Shown: positions 45,145 to 53,997 of the stretch, piece by piece
Position numbering within the stretch: the first letter of the stretch is position 1
Layout: every line of letters begins with the position of its first letter
Origin: Oscillospiraceae bacterium
GTDB lineage: Bacteria > Bacillota > Clostridia > Oscillospirales > Oscillospiraceae
Direction: 5' to 3'
Assembly (NCBI GenBank): GCA_017429835.1
Contig: JAFROD010000008.1
Location: forward strand, 1-64,000
Length of the DNA: 64,000 bases
Program-made: the position numbers and the translations under genes
The notes under the pieces: model-generated
Told to the model about the DNA's origin: nothing
Databases searched by the model: none
What the model saw: the letters and a program-made list of their open reading frames with translations, nothing else

Positions 45145-47682
45145 GTGAAAAAGACGGCGCTGCTTCTTGTAGTATCAATGCTCTTCTCTCTGATATCCGT
45201 TCCTGCGTCTGCGCAGAGCGCGCAGCCTTCCGCGGCGGAGTATACTCTGCCGATCTTTGAAACCGCCGACCTGCACGGCTGTCTTGTGGATACCGGCTTT
45301 GAGGGGGAAGAAAACTATCAGTACCGTTTTGCCCGCATCATAGACGCAGTGGAAGACCGACGAAGTTACAGCGACGCGTGCGCGCTGCTGCTGGACGGCG
45401 GCGATATCTATTCCGGCAACGTGATCGAATCGCAGCAGGATGGAAGACCCGTCAGCGCGGCGTACGCGCAGGCGCGCTACGACGCGGTCGCCCTCGGCGG
45501 GCATGCGTTCGACGCCGGATTGGAGCATGCCGTCGACGCCGACGGCACGATGCCGGATTACGCGCTGAACGGGCTGTCCGGCGTAAACGCGATCCCCGTC
45601 CTGTGCAGCAACCTCTATTCTGTCAAGGACGGCGCGCGGGTCGCGCGGACGAAGGACTACGTACTTCTCGAAAAGACCGCCGTCGCTGCGGACGGCACGG
45701 AAAAAGCGGTCAAGATCGCGGTGATCGGCTGGCTGCATAACATGAACGGCTCGATCCTGCCGGATAGAATCAAGGATTACTACGTGAACGACTCCCTCGC
45801 GCCGGTCGACGCGCTGGCGCGGCAATTAAAAGCACAGGGAGCGGACGCCGTGGTGCTGCTGGCGCATCGCGACGCGAAAAAGACGGCGGCTGCGCTGCCG
45901 GGCGGCACGGCGGTCGACCTCGTCTGCGGCGCGGATTCCCACTACGCGCAGACCGGCACGGAACAGACGGCGTATATCCAGCCCTCCGCAAAGGCGAGGG
46001 GTTACGCTTACGCGGAGCTGCGGTTTTCTGCGGGCGCGGTCAGCGTCGCGTCCATGCGCACGGTCTCCGTGACCGGAAACGCCGCCATGCTCCACGATAC
46101 GACGGGCAACGCCGGCAATCTGCACCCCGCCGTGATGACGGTCTCCCGTCTTGCGGTGGAGGGTGTGCGCCCGCTGCTCGAAGCCAAGCTCGGAACGATC
46201 ACCGCCGCGATCACGACGGATTCCGTCGTCGGCAGCTCCATGGCGTCCACGGGCGGCAACTGGATGACCGATCTGGCGAATCGCGCCTGCGGCACGCAGG
46301 TGTCGTTCACCAATTCCGGCGGCATCGGGACGCAGCTTCTTCTGACGAACGGCGTCCATACCGTGACTAAGGCGGATATCTATAACCTTGCGCCGTATTC
46401 CAACCGCCTGTACGTCTATGCCCTGCGCTATCCCGAGCTGCTGGGCGTGCTCAACTGGGCGGTCAGCCATACGAGCATGAATTTGCGCATGTCGGGCATC
46501 GACTGCTACTATTCGGATTCCAAGGTGACCGCGCTGGTGGAAAACGGCGCGTGCATTTACAAGGACGGCGCGTGGGCGAAAGGCTACGAGAGCAAATACG
46601 TGCGAGTGTCCTGCAACGAGTTCGTCGCGACGTATGCCTACGGGCCGTTTGCGGGTTTTACCGCGACGGACAACTCCAGGATCGACAACGAGAGCTTTAT
46701 CGCGGTGCTGGAGGCGGAGAGCAGAGCGAACGGCGGTCAGCTTTTCGTCGACAAGACCCCGCATATTCTGAAATCGACCTATTCGGGCGAGCTGGCGGAG
46801 ATCGCGTGTCCGCACGAGCACGCCTGCCCGGAGCGGAAAGACGCGACCTGCACGGACGCCGGTTTTGTTAAAATGATCTGCGACGATTGCGGGGAAGTGA
46901 TCTCCGAGACGGTTCTTCCCGCGCTCGGGCATGATCTGGTTTTCCATGAGGAAAAGACCGCAACCTGCACGGAAGCCGGCTGGAACGCCTATCAGACTTG
47001 CAGGCGCTGCGACTTCACGACCTATGCGGGGATTCCGGCGTTAGGTCACAGCTATCAGAACGGCGCCTGCACGCGCTGCGGCGCAAACGACCCGAGCTAT
47101 ATCGCGTCTGCCGGTTTCAGCGACGTTTCCAAAAGCGCGTGGTACTACGACGCGGTGAATTACGCGGCAGCGCGCGGACTGATGAACGGCGTGGGAAACG
47201 GGCGTTTCGCGCCGGACGGGACGATGACGCGTGCAATGCTCGTGACCGTGCTGTGGCGATACGCTGGCAGTCCGGCGGCGGGCGAAAACGGCTTTACGGA
47301 CGTGCCGGACGGCGCGTGGTACGCGGCGGCGGTCGCGTGGGCGGCAGAGAACGGGATCGTCAACGGCGTCGGCGCGGGGAAGTTCAACCCGAACGGCGAT
47401 ATCACCCGCGAGCAGATGGCGGCGATCCTCTTCCGCTTTGCGCAGAGGAATGATCTCAATACCGGCGCGCACGGCGATCTGAGCGGCTTCCCCGACCGGG
47501 CAAAGGTCAGCTCCTACGCTGTCGATGCGATCGTGTGGGCAGTCGGCGCAGGACTCCTCCGCGGCGCGGACGGAAAGCTCCTGCCGCAGGGCAGCGCGAC
47601 CCGCGCGCAGCTCGCGGCGATCCTCATGCGGTTTATCGAGAACATCGCGAAGACAGAGATCGTTATTGTACCAAACAGTTGA
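45145..47682 (+). CDS. 5'-nucleotidase/UshA-like metallophosphoesterase with three SLH domains
   Basis: An 845-residue secreted wall protein. Translation likely starts at GTG 45145 (AGGGGG site 8 bases before), giving a Sec signal (KKTALLLVVSMLFSL) ending near ASAQS. Residues 38-270 resemble the metallophosphatase domain: ETADLHGCL (metal His/Asp), LLDGGDIYSGN, then ALGGHAFDAG, where the family has GNHEFD, and CGADSHY, where it has GHSH. A 5'-nucleotidase C-terminal domain follows (about 310-540), with MASTGGNWMTDLA and FTNSGGIG. Then come a Cys-rich linker (CTEAGWNAYQTCRRCDF, HSYQNGACTRCGANDPSY) and three SLH domains from about residue 655. Missing metal ligands make nucleotidase activity doubtful. 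The C-terminal 185 residues match the 30-kb transglutaminase protein. Confidence 0.82.
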   Translation: MKKTALLLVVSMLFSLISVPASAQSAQPSAAEYTLPIFETADLHGCLVDTGFEGEENYQYRFARIIDAVEDRRSYSDACALLLDGGDIYSGNVIESQQDGRPVSAAYAQARYDAVALGGHAFDAGLEHAVDADGTMPDYALNGLSGVNAIPVLCSNLYSVKDGARVARTKDYVLLEKTAVAADGTEKAVKIAVIGWLHNMNGSILPDRIKDYYVNDSLAPVDALARQLKAQGADAVVLLAHRDAKKTAAALPGGTAVDLVCGADSHYAQTGTEQTAYIQPSAKARGYAYAELRFSAGAVSVASMRTVSVTGNAAMLHDTTGNAGNLHPAVMTVSRLAVEGVRPLLEAKLGTITAAITTDSVVGSSMASTGGNWMTDLANRACGTQVSFTNSGGIGTQLLLTNGVHTVTKADIYNLAPYSNRLYVYALRYPELLGVLNWAVSHTSMNLRMSGIDCYYSDSKVTALVENGACIYKDGAWAKGYESKYVRVSCNEFVATYAYGPFAGFTATDNSRIDNESFIAVLEAESRANGGQLFVDKTPHILKSTYSGELAEIACPHEHACPERKDATCTDAGFVKMICDDCGEVISETVLPALGHDLVFHEEKTATCTEAGWNAYQTCRRCDFTTYAGIPALGHSYQNGACTRCGANDPSYIASAGFSDVSKSAWYYDAVNYAAARGLMNGVGNGRFAPDGTMTRAMLVTVLWRYAGSPAAGENGFTDVPDGAWYAAAVAWAAENGIVNGVGAGKFNPNGDITREQMAAILFRFAQRNDLNTGAHGDLSGFPDRAKVSSYAVDAIVWAVGAGLLRGADGKLLPQGSATRAQLAAILMRFIENIAKTEIVIVPNS

Positions 47683-47687
47683 CAAGC

Positions 47688-47727
47688 AAACAGCCGCGCT
47701 GTGAAACTCACAGCGCGGCTGTTTTAC
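47688..47727. terminator. Bidirectional terminator
   Basis: A 17-bp stem (47688-47704 with 47708-47724) with an AAC loop and TTTT on the plus side separates two convergent genes. Confidence 0.85.
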
Positions 47728-47737
47728 TGCATATAGC

Positions 47738-48337
47738 TTATTCCCGCATGGCGGCGATGACCTCGTCCATCGTGCGGCAGACGCGGTTGTCGACCAGACC
47801 GCCGACAAAATTATTCAGGCGGAAGGTCTCGTTATAGTAGTTGCGCACGTCGCTCTTGTAGAGCACCAGCTTCTTGCCCAGTCCGTAGCCCAGACCGATC
47901 TCGGCGGCAGTGCCGGAGTCGATCTCGATGCCGTTGCAGTTGACCACCAGAAAGTCCGCCAGGCGGATCGCCTTGAGATCCATGTAGAAGCACGCCGCCT
48001 TGACGAGCACGGTGCTTTCGTTTGTGATGACGACCTCCTGCGGCAGGAAGGTGGTATAGCCGAGGGCGCGCAGACGGTCGGAATTGCACTGATTCGTGTA
48101 GCGGTCGCCCTCGTTAAAGAGGGGACCTGCCATATAGACGGCGGGTTTGCCGTCCTCATAGGGGTACAGGTATTTCGTCAGCGCCTCGACGGTCTTCGGC
48201 TCGGTGATCTCCTCTAACCCATCGCGGAACGGGAAACCCTCCGTGCCGTACTTTTCGGCGAAGACGGGGTAACACGTGCCGTCCTTTTCATAGACCGCGA
48301 ACAGCGGATCGACGTCGTTTCCAAGATAGAATTTCAT
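47738..48337 (-). CDS. Nucleoside 2-deoxyribosyltransferase-like protein
   Basis: A 199-residue cytoplasmic protein. VYMAGPLFNEGDRYTN is the start of the nucleoside 2-deoxyribosyltransferase fold, and EIDSGTAAEIGLGYGLGKKL carries the Asp and Glu expected at the active site. Family members move deoxyribose between bases or hydrolyse nucleotides. The N-terminal 70 residues (MKFYLGNDVDPLFAVYEKDG) are an addition of unknown purpose. The start at 48337 follows GGGAG. It lies downstream of the zinc-motif membrane protein gene but after a terminator. Confidence 0.75.
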   Translation of the reverse strand: MKFYLGNDVDPLFAVYEKDGTCYPVFAEKYGTEGFPFRDGLEEITEPKTVEALTKYLYPYEDGKPAVYMAGPLFNEGDRYTNQCNSDRLRALGYTTFLPQEVVITNESTVLVKAACFYMDLKAIRLADFLVVNCNGIEIDSGTAAEIGLGYGLGKKLVLYKSDVRNYYNETFRLNNFVGGLVDNRVCRTMDEVIAAMRE

Positions 48338-48350
48338 AATTGCTCCCTTC

Positions 48351-48388
48351 AAAAAAGTCATTCCGCAAAAACTGCGGAATGACTTTTT
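48351..48388 (-). terminator. Terminator of the zinc-motif membrane protein gene
   Basis: On the minus strand, a 16-bp stem (48373-48388 with 48352-48367) is followed by a TTTTTT run that belongs partly to the arm. Confidence 0.8.
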
Positions 48389-48396
48389 ATGCGGCT

Positions 48397-49224
48397 TTAA
48401 TCGCCGGTTTCCTCGGATTCCGGTGCTTCGGTTTCCTGCGCTTCGTTTTCATCCGACTCGTCGTCGGTCGATTTGTCGTCGAGCTCGCCGCTGGCGCGCT
48501 TCGCTTCGCAGGTCTTGCAGACACGGGTCCTGTTGGCTTCGATCGCCTGCTCGACGGTGCCGGCTGTCAGCTCGTCGCTGCGATTGAGATGGCTGCAGTT
48601 TTCGTCCAGATGATACACTTTGCCGAACGTTGACCAGTAGACGGTTTCACCGCTGTATTCTGCAATGGCGTCCGCCTTTTCCTCTGCGGAAATGGGGTTC
48701 CAGTCGTAGCTGAACAGACCGCCGATGAGCAGGGCGATGACCGCAACGACGGTGGCGATGGTCTTGGTCTTCTTGTCCGCGTTCTTGTTGGTCAGCGCGA
48801 TGATGATAAACGGGACGAACGCGAAAGCGCAGACGATCAGCCCCATGTTGTTCCAGAGCCAGAACTTGAGCTTGTTCTTCTCGGAGGCGGGATCGAGCAG
48901 GTTGGACTTCTTCCAGAGCAGCGAGCCCGCGATCACGCAGATGAGGTCGAGGACGAGCGCGATGATGACGAGCGCGAGCGTGGACATGAACGTCCATTCG
49001 AGCTTGCCGACCAGCAGCAGGACGGCGATGATCTCAAAGGCGATGGCGGCGACCCACAGGACGACCGCGCCGATGCGGTAGCCGAGCGCACCGCTCTTGC
49101 CCTTCACCGGGGCGGCGGGCTTTGCGCTGCTTTCGGCGGGCTTATTGCCTTCCGCGGCGGGCTTGATGGTGTGCTTGACTTTCTTCGGAGCGTCTTCCGC
49201 TCTCGTGATCTTTTTTTCTGCCAT
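48397..49224 (-). CDS. Membrane protein with a small Cys/His zinc-like motif
   Basis: Function unknown; 275 residues. The N-terminal 50 residues are a Lys/Ala-rich cytoplasmic tail, followed by four hydrophobic helices (about 52-75, 82-107, 125-148, 155-178). The exterior or C-terminal part contains VYHLDENCSHLNRSDEL and TRVCKTCEAK, a Cys-x-His...Cys-x2-Cys pattern that looks like a small metal-binding module seen in many clostridial surface proteins. The last 30 residues are highly acidic (DESDENEAQETEAPESEETG). GAGGGG precedes the ATG. It is monocistronic. Topology prediction and a zinc assay would be needed before any function is assigned. Confidence 0.72.
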   Translation of the reverse strand: MAEKKITRAEDAPKKVKHTIKPAAEGNKPAESSAKPAAPVKGKSGALGYRIGAVVLWVAAIAFEIIAVLLLVGKLEWTFMSTLALVIIALVLDLICVIAGSLLWKKSNLLDPASEKNKLKFWLWNNMGLIVCAFAFVPFIIIALTNKNADKKTKTIATVVAVIALLIGGLFSYDWNPISAEEKADAIAEYSGETVYWSTFGKVYHLDENCSHLNRSDELTAGTVEQAIEANRTRVCKTCEAKRASGELDDKSTDDESDENEAQETEAPESEETGD

Positions 49225-49264
49225 AAAATACCCCTCTTTTCAATATTTGTGGTTTGCTATAAAC

Positions 49265-49293
49265 ATACTACACCATATATAGTTATTTTTCAA
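49265..49293 (-). promoter_or_regulatory. Promoter of the zinc-motif membrane protein gene
   Basis: On the minus strand, TTGAAA (49288-49293) and TAGTAT (49265-49270) have a 17-base spacer. The -35 box touches the end of the ABC exporter gene (stop at 49290). Confidence 0.55.
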
Positions 49294-51056
49294 GAGATTT
49301 CTTTCTTTTCTCCGAGATTTTGCGTGCGGTACAGCTCCGCGTACAGTCCGTTCTTCGCCATCAGCTCGGCGTGGGTACCCTGCTCGACGATCCTGCCGTC
49401 CGCGACGGCGAGGATCCGCGATGCGTTGCGGACGGTGGACAGGCGGTGGGCGATGATGAGGGTCGTTCTGCCGACCGCGAGCGCGTCGAGGGCGGACTGT
49501 ATCTTTTCCTCCGTCACGCTGTCGAGGGCGCTCGTCGCTTCGTCCAGGATCAGGATCGGCGGATTCTTGAGGAAGATCCGCGCAATGGAGACGCGCTGTT
49601 TCTGCCCGCCGGACAGGAGCGTACCGCGCTCGCCGACGTAGGTGTCGAAACCGTCCGGCATTTCCATGATGTCGTCGTAGATCTCCGCCCGCTTCGCGGC
49701 CTCGGCGATCTCCTCCATCGTCGCGTCGGGCTTGCCGTAGCGGATATTGTTGCCGATCGTGTCCGCGTAGAGGAAGACGTCCTGCTGCACGACGCCGATC
49801 GCCTGGTGCAGAGACGCCTGCGTGATCTTCCGCACGTCCAGCCCGTCGATGCGGACGCTGCCCTCGTTCACGTCGTAAAAACGCGGGATCAGGCGGCAGA
49901 GCGTGCTCTTTCCGCCGCCGGACGGTCCGACGATCGCAATCGTCTCGCCGGGCGAAACCGTCAGCGAGGTGTCGATCAAGACGTCCTGCTCTTCCTCATA
50001 GGCAAAGGAAACGTGATCGACCTCGATTTTTCCGCGCACGTCCGTCAGCTCGACGGCGTCGGGTGCGTCCTTTAAGGTCGGTTCGGTGCGCATGAGCTCG
50101 GCGAAGCGCCCCAAGCCCGCAAAGCCGTTGGCGAACATCTCCGAGAACATCACGAGCTTGCGGACGGGGCCGGTGAAGGTGGTGATGTAGAGACTGAAGG
50201 TCAGAAGATCGACCATCGCAATGCCGCCCGTCATGGTCAGCACGCCGCCGACCGCGATCACGGCGACGGAGAGGAAGGACATGAAGAATTCCTGCGTGCT
50301 GAAGAAAATGCCCATTTCCTTATGGAACTCGCGCTTGGAGACCTTGAACCGCTCGTTCGCGTCCGTGAATTTCTCGAATTCGACCTCCTCGTTGGCAAAC
50401 GCCTTCGCGGTGCGAATGCCGGAGAGAGAGGACTCGATCTCCGCGTTGATCGCGGCGGTCTTGACCTTGACGCCTTTGGAGACCTTGCTCATTTTGCGCC
50501 GCCGCGTGATCACACTGACCAGCAGGATCGGCAGGATCAGGATCACGACCAGCGCGAGCCGCCATTCGATCACGAACATCACGATCAGCGCGCCAATGAT
50601 CGTCAGCGTGGAGATCAGCAGGTCTTCCGGCCCGTGATGCGCCAGCTCCGTGATGTCGAACAGATCGCTCGTCAGCCGGCTCATGAGCTGACCGGTGCGG
50701 TTGCGGTCGTAAAAGTCGTAGCCGAGTGTCTGCATGTGGCGGAACAGGTCGCTGCGGATATCCGCCTCGACGCGGATGCCGAAGGTATGCCCCCAGTAGC
50801 AGATGACGTAATACAGCACGGCGCGGATCGCGTAGGCGAGCGCCATGCCTCCCATGACGATGAAGAAAATCAGGTACTTCTGATCGGGCAGCAGGTTGCT
50901 GATCGACCAGCGCGTGACCAGCGGGAACGCCAAATCGACCGCCGCCACCGCCAGCGCGCAGAGCATGTCCAGCGCGAACAGCCTGCGGTGCGGCTTGAAA
51001 TAGCCGATAAAAATTCGGATAAGGCTATGCTTCTGATAGTATTTCGTGTCCTTCAT
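49290..51056 (-). CDS. ABC exporter, fused membrane and ATPase domains
   Basis: A 588-residue half-transporter, expected to work as a homodimer or with another half, exporting drugs, lipids or peptides. Six helices fill residues 20-310. The nucleotide-binding domain follows: Walker A VGPSGGGKSTLCRLI (near 375), signature LLSGGQKQRVSIARI, Walker B PILILDEATSALD and the switch HRLSTV. The start at 51056 follows AGAGGA; the gene overlaps the end of the MATE gene by 32 bases, so the two are translationally linked and presumably co-regulated. Confidence 0.87.
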   Translation of the reverse strand: MKDTKYYQKHSLIRIFIGYFKPHRRLFALDMLCALAVAAVDLAFPLVTRWSISNLLPDQKYLIFFIVMGGMALAYAIRAVLYYVICYWGHTFGIRVEADIRSDLFRHMQTLGYDFYDRNRTGQLMSRLTSDLFDITELAHHGPEDLLISTLTIIGALIVMFVIEWRLALVVILILPILLVSVITRRRKMSKVSKGVKVKTAAINAEIESSLSGIRTAKAFANEEVEFEKFTDANERFKVSKREFHKEMGIFFSTQEFFMSFLSVAVIAVGGVLTMTGGIAMVDLLTFSLYITTFTGPVRKLVMFSEMFANGFAGLGRFAELMRTEPTLKDAPDAVELTDVRGKIEVDHVSFAYEEEQDVLIDTSLTVSPGETIAIVGPSGGGKSTLCRLIPRFYDVNEGSVRIDGLDVRKITQASLHQAIGVVQQDVFLYADTIGNNIRYGKPDATMEEIAEAAKRAEIYDDIMEMPDGFDTYVGERGTLLSGGQKQRVSIARIFLKNPPILILDEATSALDSVTEEKIQSALDALAVGRTTLIIAHRLSTVRNASRILAVADGRIVEQGTHAELMAKNGLYAELYRTQNLGEKKEIS

Positions 51057-52455
51057 GAGTTTTTTCCTCTACGATGTTGTGAATCCAAATGCCTTTTTTA
51101 ATCAGGATAATGCCGACGGCGCACTTGCCGAGATCGACGAGCTGACAGATCAGATAGAGCGGCACGATGGAAATGCCGAACGCGTGGGTCAGGAGCATCG
51201 CCAGCGGCACGGTCAGCACGCAGACGTAAAAGCTGTCGAAAAAGAAGGTGATCAGCGTCTTGCCGCCGGAGCGCATGGTAAAGTAGCACGCGCTCGCAAG
51301 GCTGTTGATCGGCATGCACAGACCGGTGATGACGATGAACTTCGTCGCCAGAGCGCGGACGGCGTCCGTGGTGTTGTAGATGTGCGGGTACAGCGGCGCG
51401 ACCGCCGCCATCGCGCCGCCGATGAAGACGCAGATCGCTACGGCGAAGAAGATCAGCTTGCGGTTGCTGTCCACCGCCTCCTCCGTTTTGTTCGCGCCGA
51501 GGAGCTGTCCGACGATAATGCCGATGGCGCTGCCCATGGCGATAAAGCTGACGCTGAAGACGTTGGAGATCGTCCGGCAGATATTGTCCGCCGCGACGAC
51601 GTCGTAGCCGTGCATCGAGTACGCCTGCGAGAGCAGCGCCATGCCGCCCGCCCAGAGCGTTTCATTGATCATCAGCGGCAGGGTCTTGCGCAGAATGCGG
51701 AAAAACAGCTCCCTCGGAATGCGCATAGTGCGGTACGCGCCGACGAGATAGGGACACTCCTTCGGGTGCAGGTGCGCCCAAAGCGCGACGATCGCGAGCT
51801 CAACGAAGCGCGCGATCACGGTGGCGATCGCCGCGCCGGCGGAGCCGAGGGCGGGGAAGCCGAGCAGACCGAAGATCAGCAGCGCGTTGAAAAGAAGGTT
51901 GACCAGCACCGACACGATGCCGGCGACCATCGGAACGACGGTCTGTCCGCATTCGCGGAGCGTTCCGGCGTAACACTGCGTCAGCACGAACGGCAGCAGA
52001 CCGATCAGCAGAATGTGCAGATACTCTTTCGCGTAGCCAAGGCTCGCTTCGATCTCCTGCGGCGTGCCCTCGCCGCGCAGGTAGAGCATGATCAGCGGCT
52101 CGTCGAGCAGCAGGAAGACGGCAAAGCCGACTGCCGTCAGCGCGGCGCAGATCAGCAGCTTGAAGCGGAACGCGCTGCGCACGCCCGCGTTGTTCCCGCT
52201 GCCGTAGAACTGCGCGCCGAAAATACCCGCGCCGGACACCGCGCCGAAGATGGCAAGGTTAAAGACGAAGACCAGCGTGTTAGCGATGGAAACGCCGGCC
52301 ATCTGCTCCGTGCCGACGCGTCCGACCATAATGTTGTCAAGCATGCCGACAAACTGCGTAATGCCGTTCTGTATCATGATCGGCACGGCGACTGCCAATA
52401 CCGTGCGGTAGAACGCCCGGCTGCCGATATATTTCTTTTTCAGGGTAGCGAACAT
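51025..52455 (-). CDS. MATE-family efflux transporter
   Basis: A 476-residue, 12-helix transporter of the multidrug and toxic compound extrusion family, exchanging cations (Na+ or H+) for substrates. The first half has AVPIMIQNGITQFVGMLDNI and MVGRVGTEQMAGVSIAN; the second half, homologous to it, has LPLMINETLWAGGMALLSQAY. The start at 52455 follows GGAGA. Its end overlaps the ABC exporter start by 32 bases. The pair forms an efflux operon whose inducers are unknown. Confidence 0.87.
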   Translation of the reverse strand: MFATLKKKYIGSRAFYRTVLAVAVPIMIQNGITQFVGMLDNIMVGRVGTEQMAGVSIANTLVFVFNLAIFGAVSGAGIFGAQFYGSGNNAGVRSAFRFKLLICAALTAVGFAVFLLLDEPLIMLYLRGEGTPQEIEASLGYAKEYLHILLIGLLPFVLTQCYAGTLRECGQTVVPMVAGIVSVLVNLLFNALLIFGLLGFPALGSAGAAIATVIARFVELAIVALWAHLHPKECPYLVGAYRTMRIPRELFFRILRKTLPLMINETLWAGGMALLSQAYSMHGYDVVAADNICRTISNVFSVSFIAMGSAIGIIVGQLLGANKTEEAVDSNRKLIFFAVAICVFIGGAMAAVAPLYPHIYNTTDAVRALATKFIVITGLCMPINSLASACYFTMRSGGKTLITFFFDSFYVCVLTVPLAMLLTHAFGISIVPLYLICQLVDLGKCAVGIILIKKGIWIHNIVEEKTHEGHEILSEA

Positions 52456-52512
52456 AGCGATTTCTCCGAATTGGTATTGCAAGACACTATTTTATCAAAT
52501 AGTATCGGAAAA

Positions 52513-52548
52513 TGCAAGAAAGAATCCGCCGCGCAAAGCGCGGCGGAT
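52513..52548 (-). terminator. Terminator after pepD
   Basis: On the minus strand, a 11-12-bp GC-rich stem (52538-52548 with 52523-52534) is followed by a TTCTTTCTTG tract. It separates the RR-HK-pepD unit from the MATE-ABC operon. Confidence 0.75.
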
Positions 52549-52563
52549 GGGGAAAGTCGGATC

Positions 52564-53979
52564 TTACAGCCTTTCGAGGACGGCGACCAGATAATCCCAG
52601 GTGCGCTTCGTCGAGGCGAGGTCGAGCCGTTCGCGGCTGGTGTGGATATCGTGCATCTGCGGTCCGAAGGAGACTGCGTCCAGTCCAGGCAGGCGGTCGG
52701 AGAAAATACCGCATTCCAGACCGGCGTGGATCGCTTCCACGACCGGCTCTTTGCCGTAGAGCTCGCGGAAGACGGAAACCATCACGTCGCGCAGGCGCGA
52801 GTGCTTTTGATACTCCCAGGCAGGATACGCGCCGGACTCCGTATAGTCTGCGCCGTGGGCGAGACCGACTGCTTTGAGCGTGTCGATCAGCGCAGCCTTT
52901 TCGGCGTTGACGGAGCTGCGGACGGAGAACGCCAGCGTGACGGCGTCCGCCTGCGTTTTCAAAATGCCGAGATTCAGCGAGGTCTGCACCAGACCGGGAA
53001 TGTCCTCGCTCATCTTCTGCACGCCGTTGGGGATCGCGTTCAGCAGCGCGATCACGGCGCGGCTGCTCTCCTCGCTCATCGGCGCAAGATCGCTTGCAGC
53101 GGGTTCGCAGTAGAACTCCGCTGCGGTCTCCGCAGCGGGCAGAAGCGCCTTGACCTGCTCCGCGCGGGCAAAGAATGCGGCTTGCAGATCGTCCGCGACG
53201 ACGAGCGCCTCGCAGGAGCGCGGGATCGCGTTGTCCTTGCTGCCGCCGTCGATGGAGATCAGACGGACGGGAAGCGCCTCCAGCACGGCGGCGAGCGTCT
53301 TGCTCGCATTGGCTCTGCCCTTGTTGATCTCCACGCCGCTGTGACCGCCGGTCAGATTCTTCACGCCCATGCGCCAGACCGCGCCGGCGCAGACTTCGCG
53401 GCGGACGGGGCGGGTGAGCACGGAGGTCGCGCCGCCGGCGCAGCTCACGGTCAGAATGCCCTCGTCCTCGGAGTCGCAGTTGAGCAGAACGCGCCCTTTG
53501 AGCACGCGCATATCCATTGTGTCCGCGCCGAGCATGCCGATCTCCTCGTCGACGGTGAAGACCGCCTCGATGGGAGGGTGCTTCAAGTCGTCCGCCGCCA
53601 GGATCGCCAGCGCGTAGGCGACGGCAATGCCGTCGTCGCCGCCGAGCGTCGTCCCCTCGGCAAAAACGTACCTCCCGTCGCAGCGCAGGCGCAGACCGTC
53701 CGTGGAGAAGTCGATATCGCAGTCCGCGTCCTTTTCGCAGACCATGTCGAGATGACCCTGCAGAATGACGGTCGGGTGCTCCTCATAGCCCTTCGCAGCG
53801 GGCTTATAGATCACGACGTTGTTGTGCTCGTCCTGCACGCAGGCAAGATCGTGCGCCTTTGCGAAACGCACGCAGTAGTCCGAGATTCGTTTGGTATCGC
53901 GCGAGCCGTGCGGAATGGCGCAGATCTCCTCAAAATAGCGCAGCGCCTCGCGCGGCTCGTATTGCTCTAATACTCGCAT
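52564..53979 (-). CDS. pepD: Aminoacyl-histidine dipeptidase (Xaa-His dipeptidase)
   Basis: An M20-family zinc dipeptidase acting on carnosine-like and other Xaa-His dipeptides in the cytoplasm. The 471-residue protein has the metal motifs VILQGHLDMVCEK (His and the activating Asp), TTLGGDDGIAVAYALA (bridging Asp) and FTVDEEIGMLGADTM (the catalytic Glu and zinc Glu), plus SGVEINKGRAN and ECGIFSDRLPGLDAVSFGP near the C-terminus. The start at 53979 follows AAAAGGAG. It lies 18 bases downstream of the histidine kinase gene and likely shares its transcript. Confidence 0.9.
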   Translation of the reverse strand: MRVLEQYEPREALRYFEEICAIPHGSRDTKRISDYCVRFAKAHDLACVQDEHNNVVIYKPAAKGYEEHPTVILQGHLDMVCEKDADCDIDFSTDGLRLRCDGRYVFAEGTTLGGDDGIAVAYALAILAADDLKHPPIEAVFTVDEEIGMLGADTMDMRVLKGRVLLNCDSEDEGILTVSCAGGATSVLTRPVRREVCAGAVWRMGVKNLTGGHSGVEINKGRANASKTLAAVLEALPVRLISIDGGSKDNAIPRSCEALVVADDLQAAFFARAEQVKALLPAAETAAEFYCEPAASDLAPMSEESSRAVIALLNAIPNGVQKMSEDIPGLVQTSLNLGILKTQADAVTLAFSVRSSVNAEKAALIDTLKAVGLAHGADYTESGAYPAWEYQKHSRLRDVMVSVFRELYGKEPVVEAIHAGLECGIFSDRLPGLDAVSFGPQMHDIHTSRERLDLASTKRTWDYLVAVLERL

Positions 53980-53997
53980 GAAACAGTCTCCTTTTCA

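Noticed and set aside
51046-53970. Long open frame on the plus strand across the MATE and pepD genes (about 970 codons)
   Set aside because: It is antisense to two well-supported genes and crosses their intergenic terminator. Its composition (Arg, Asp, His, Gln-rich) is typical of an antisense frame in GC-rich DNA.
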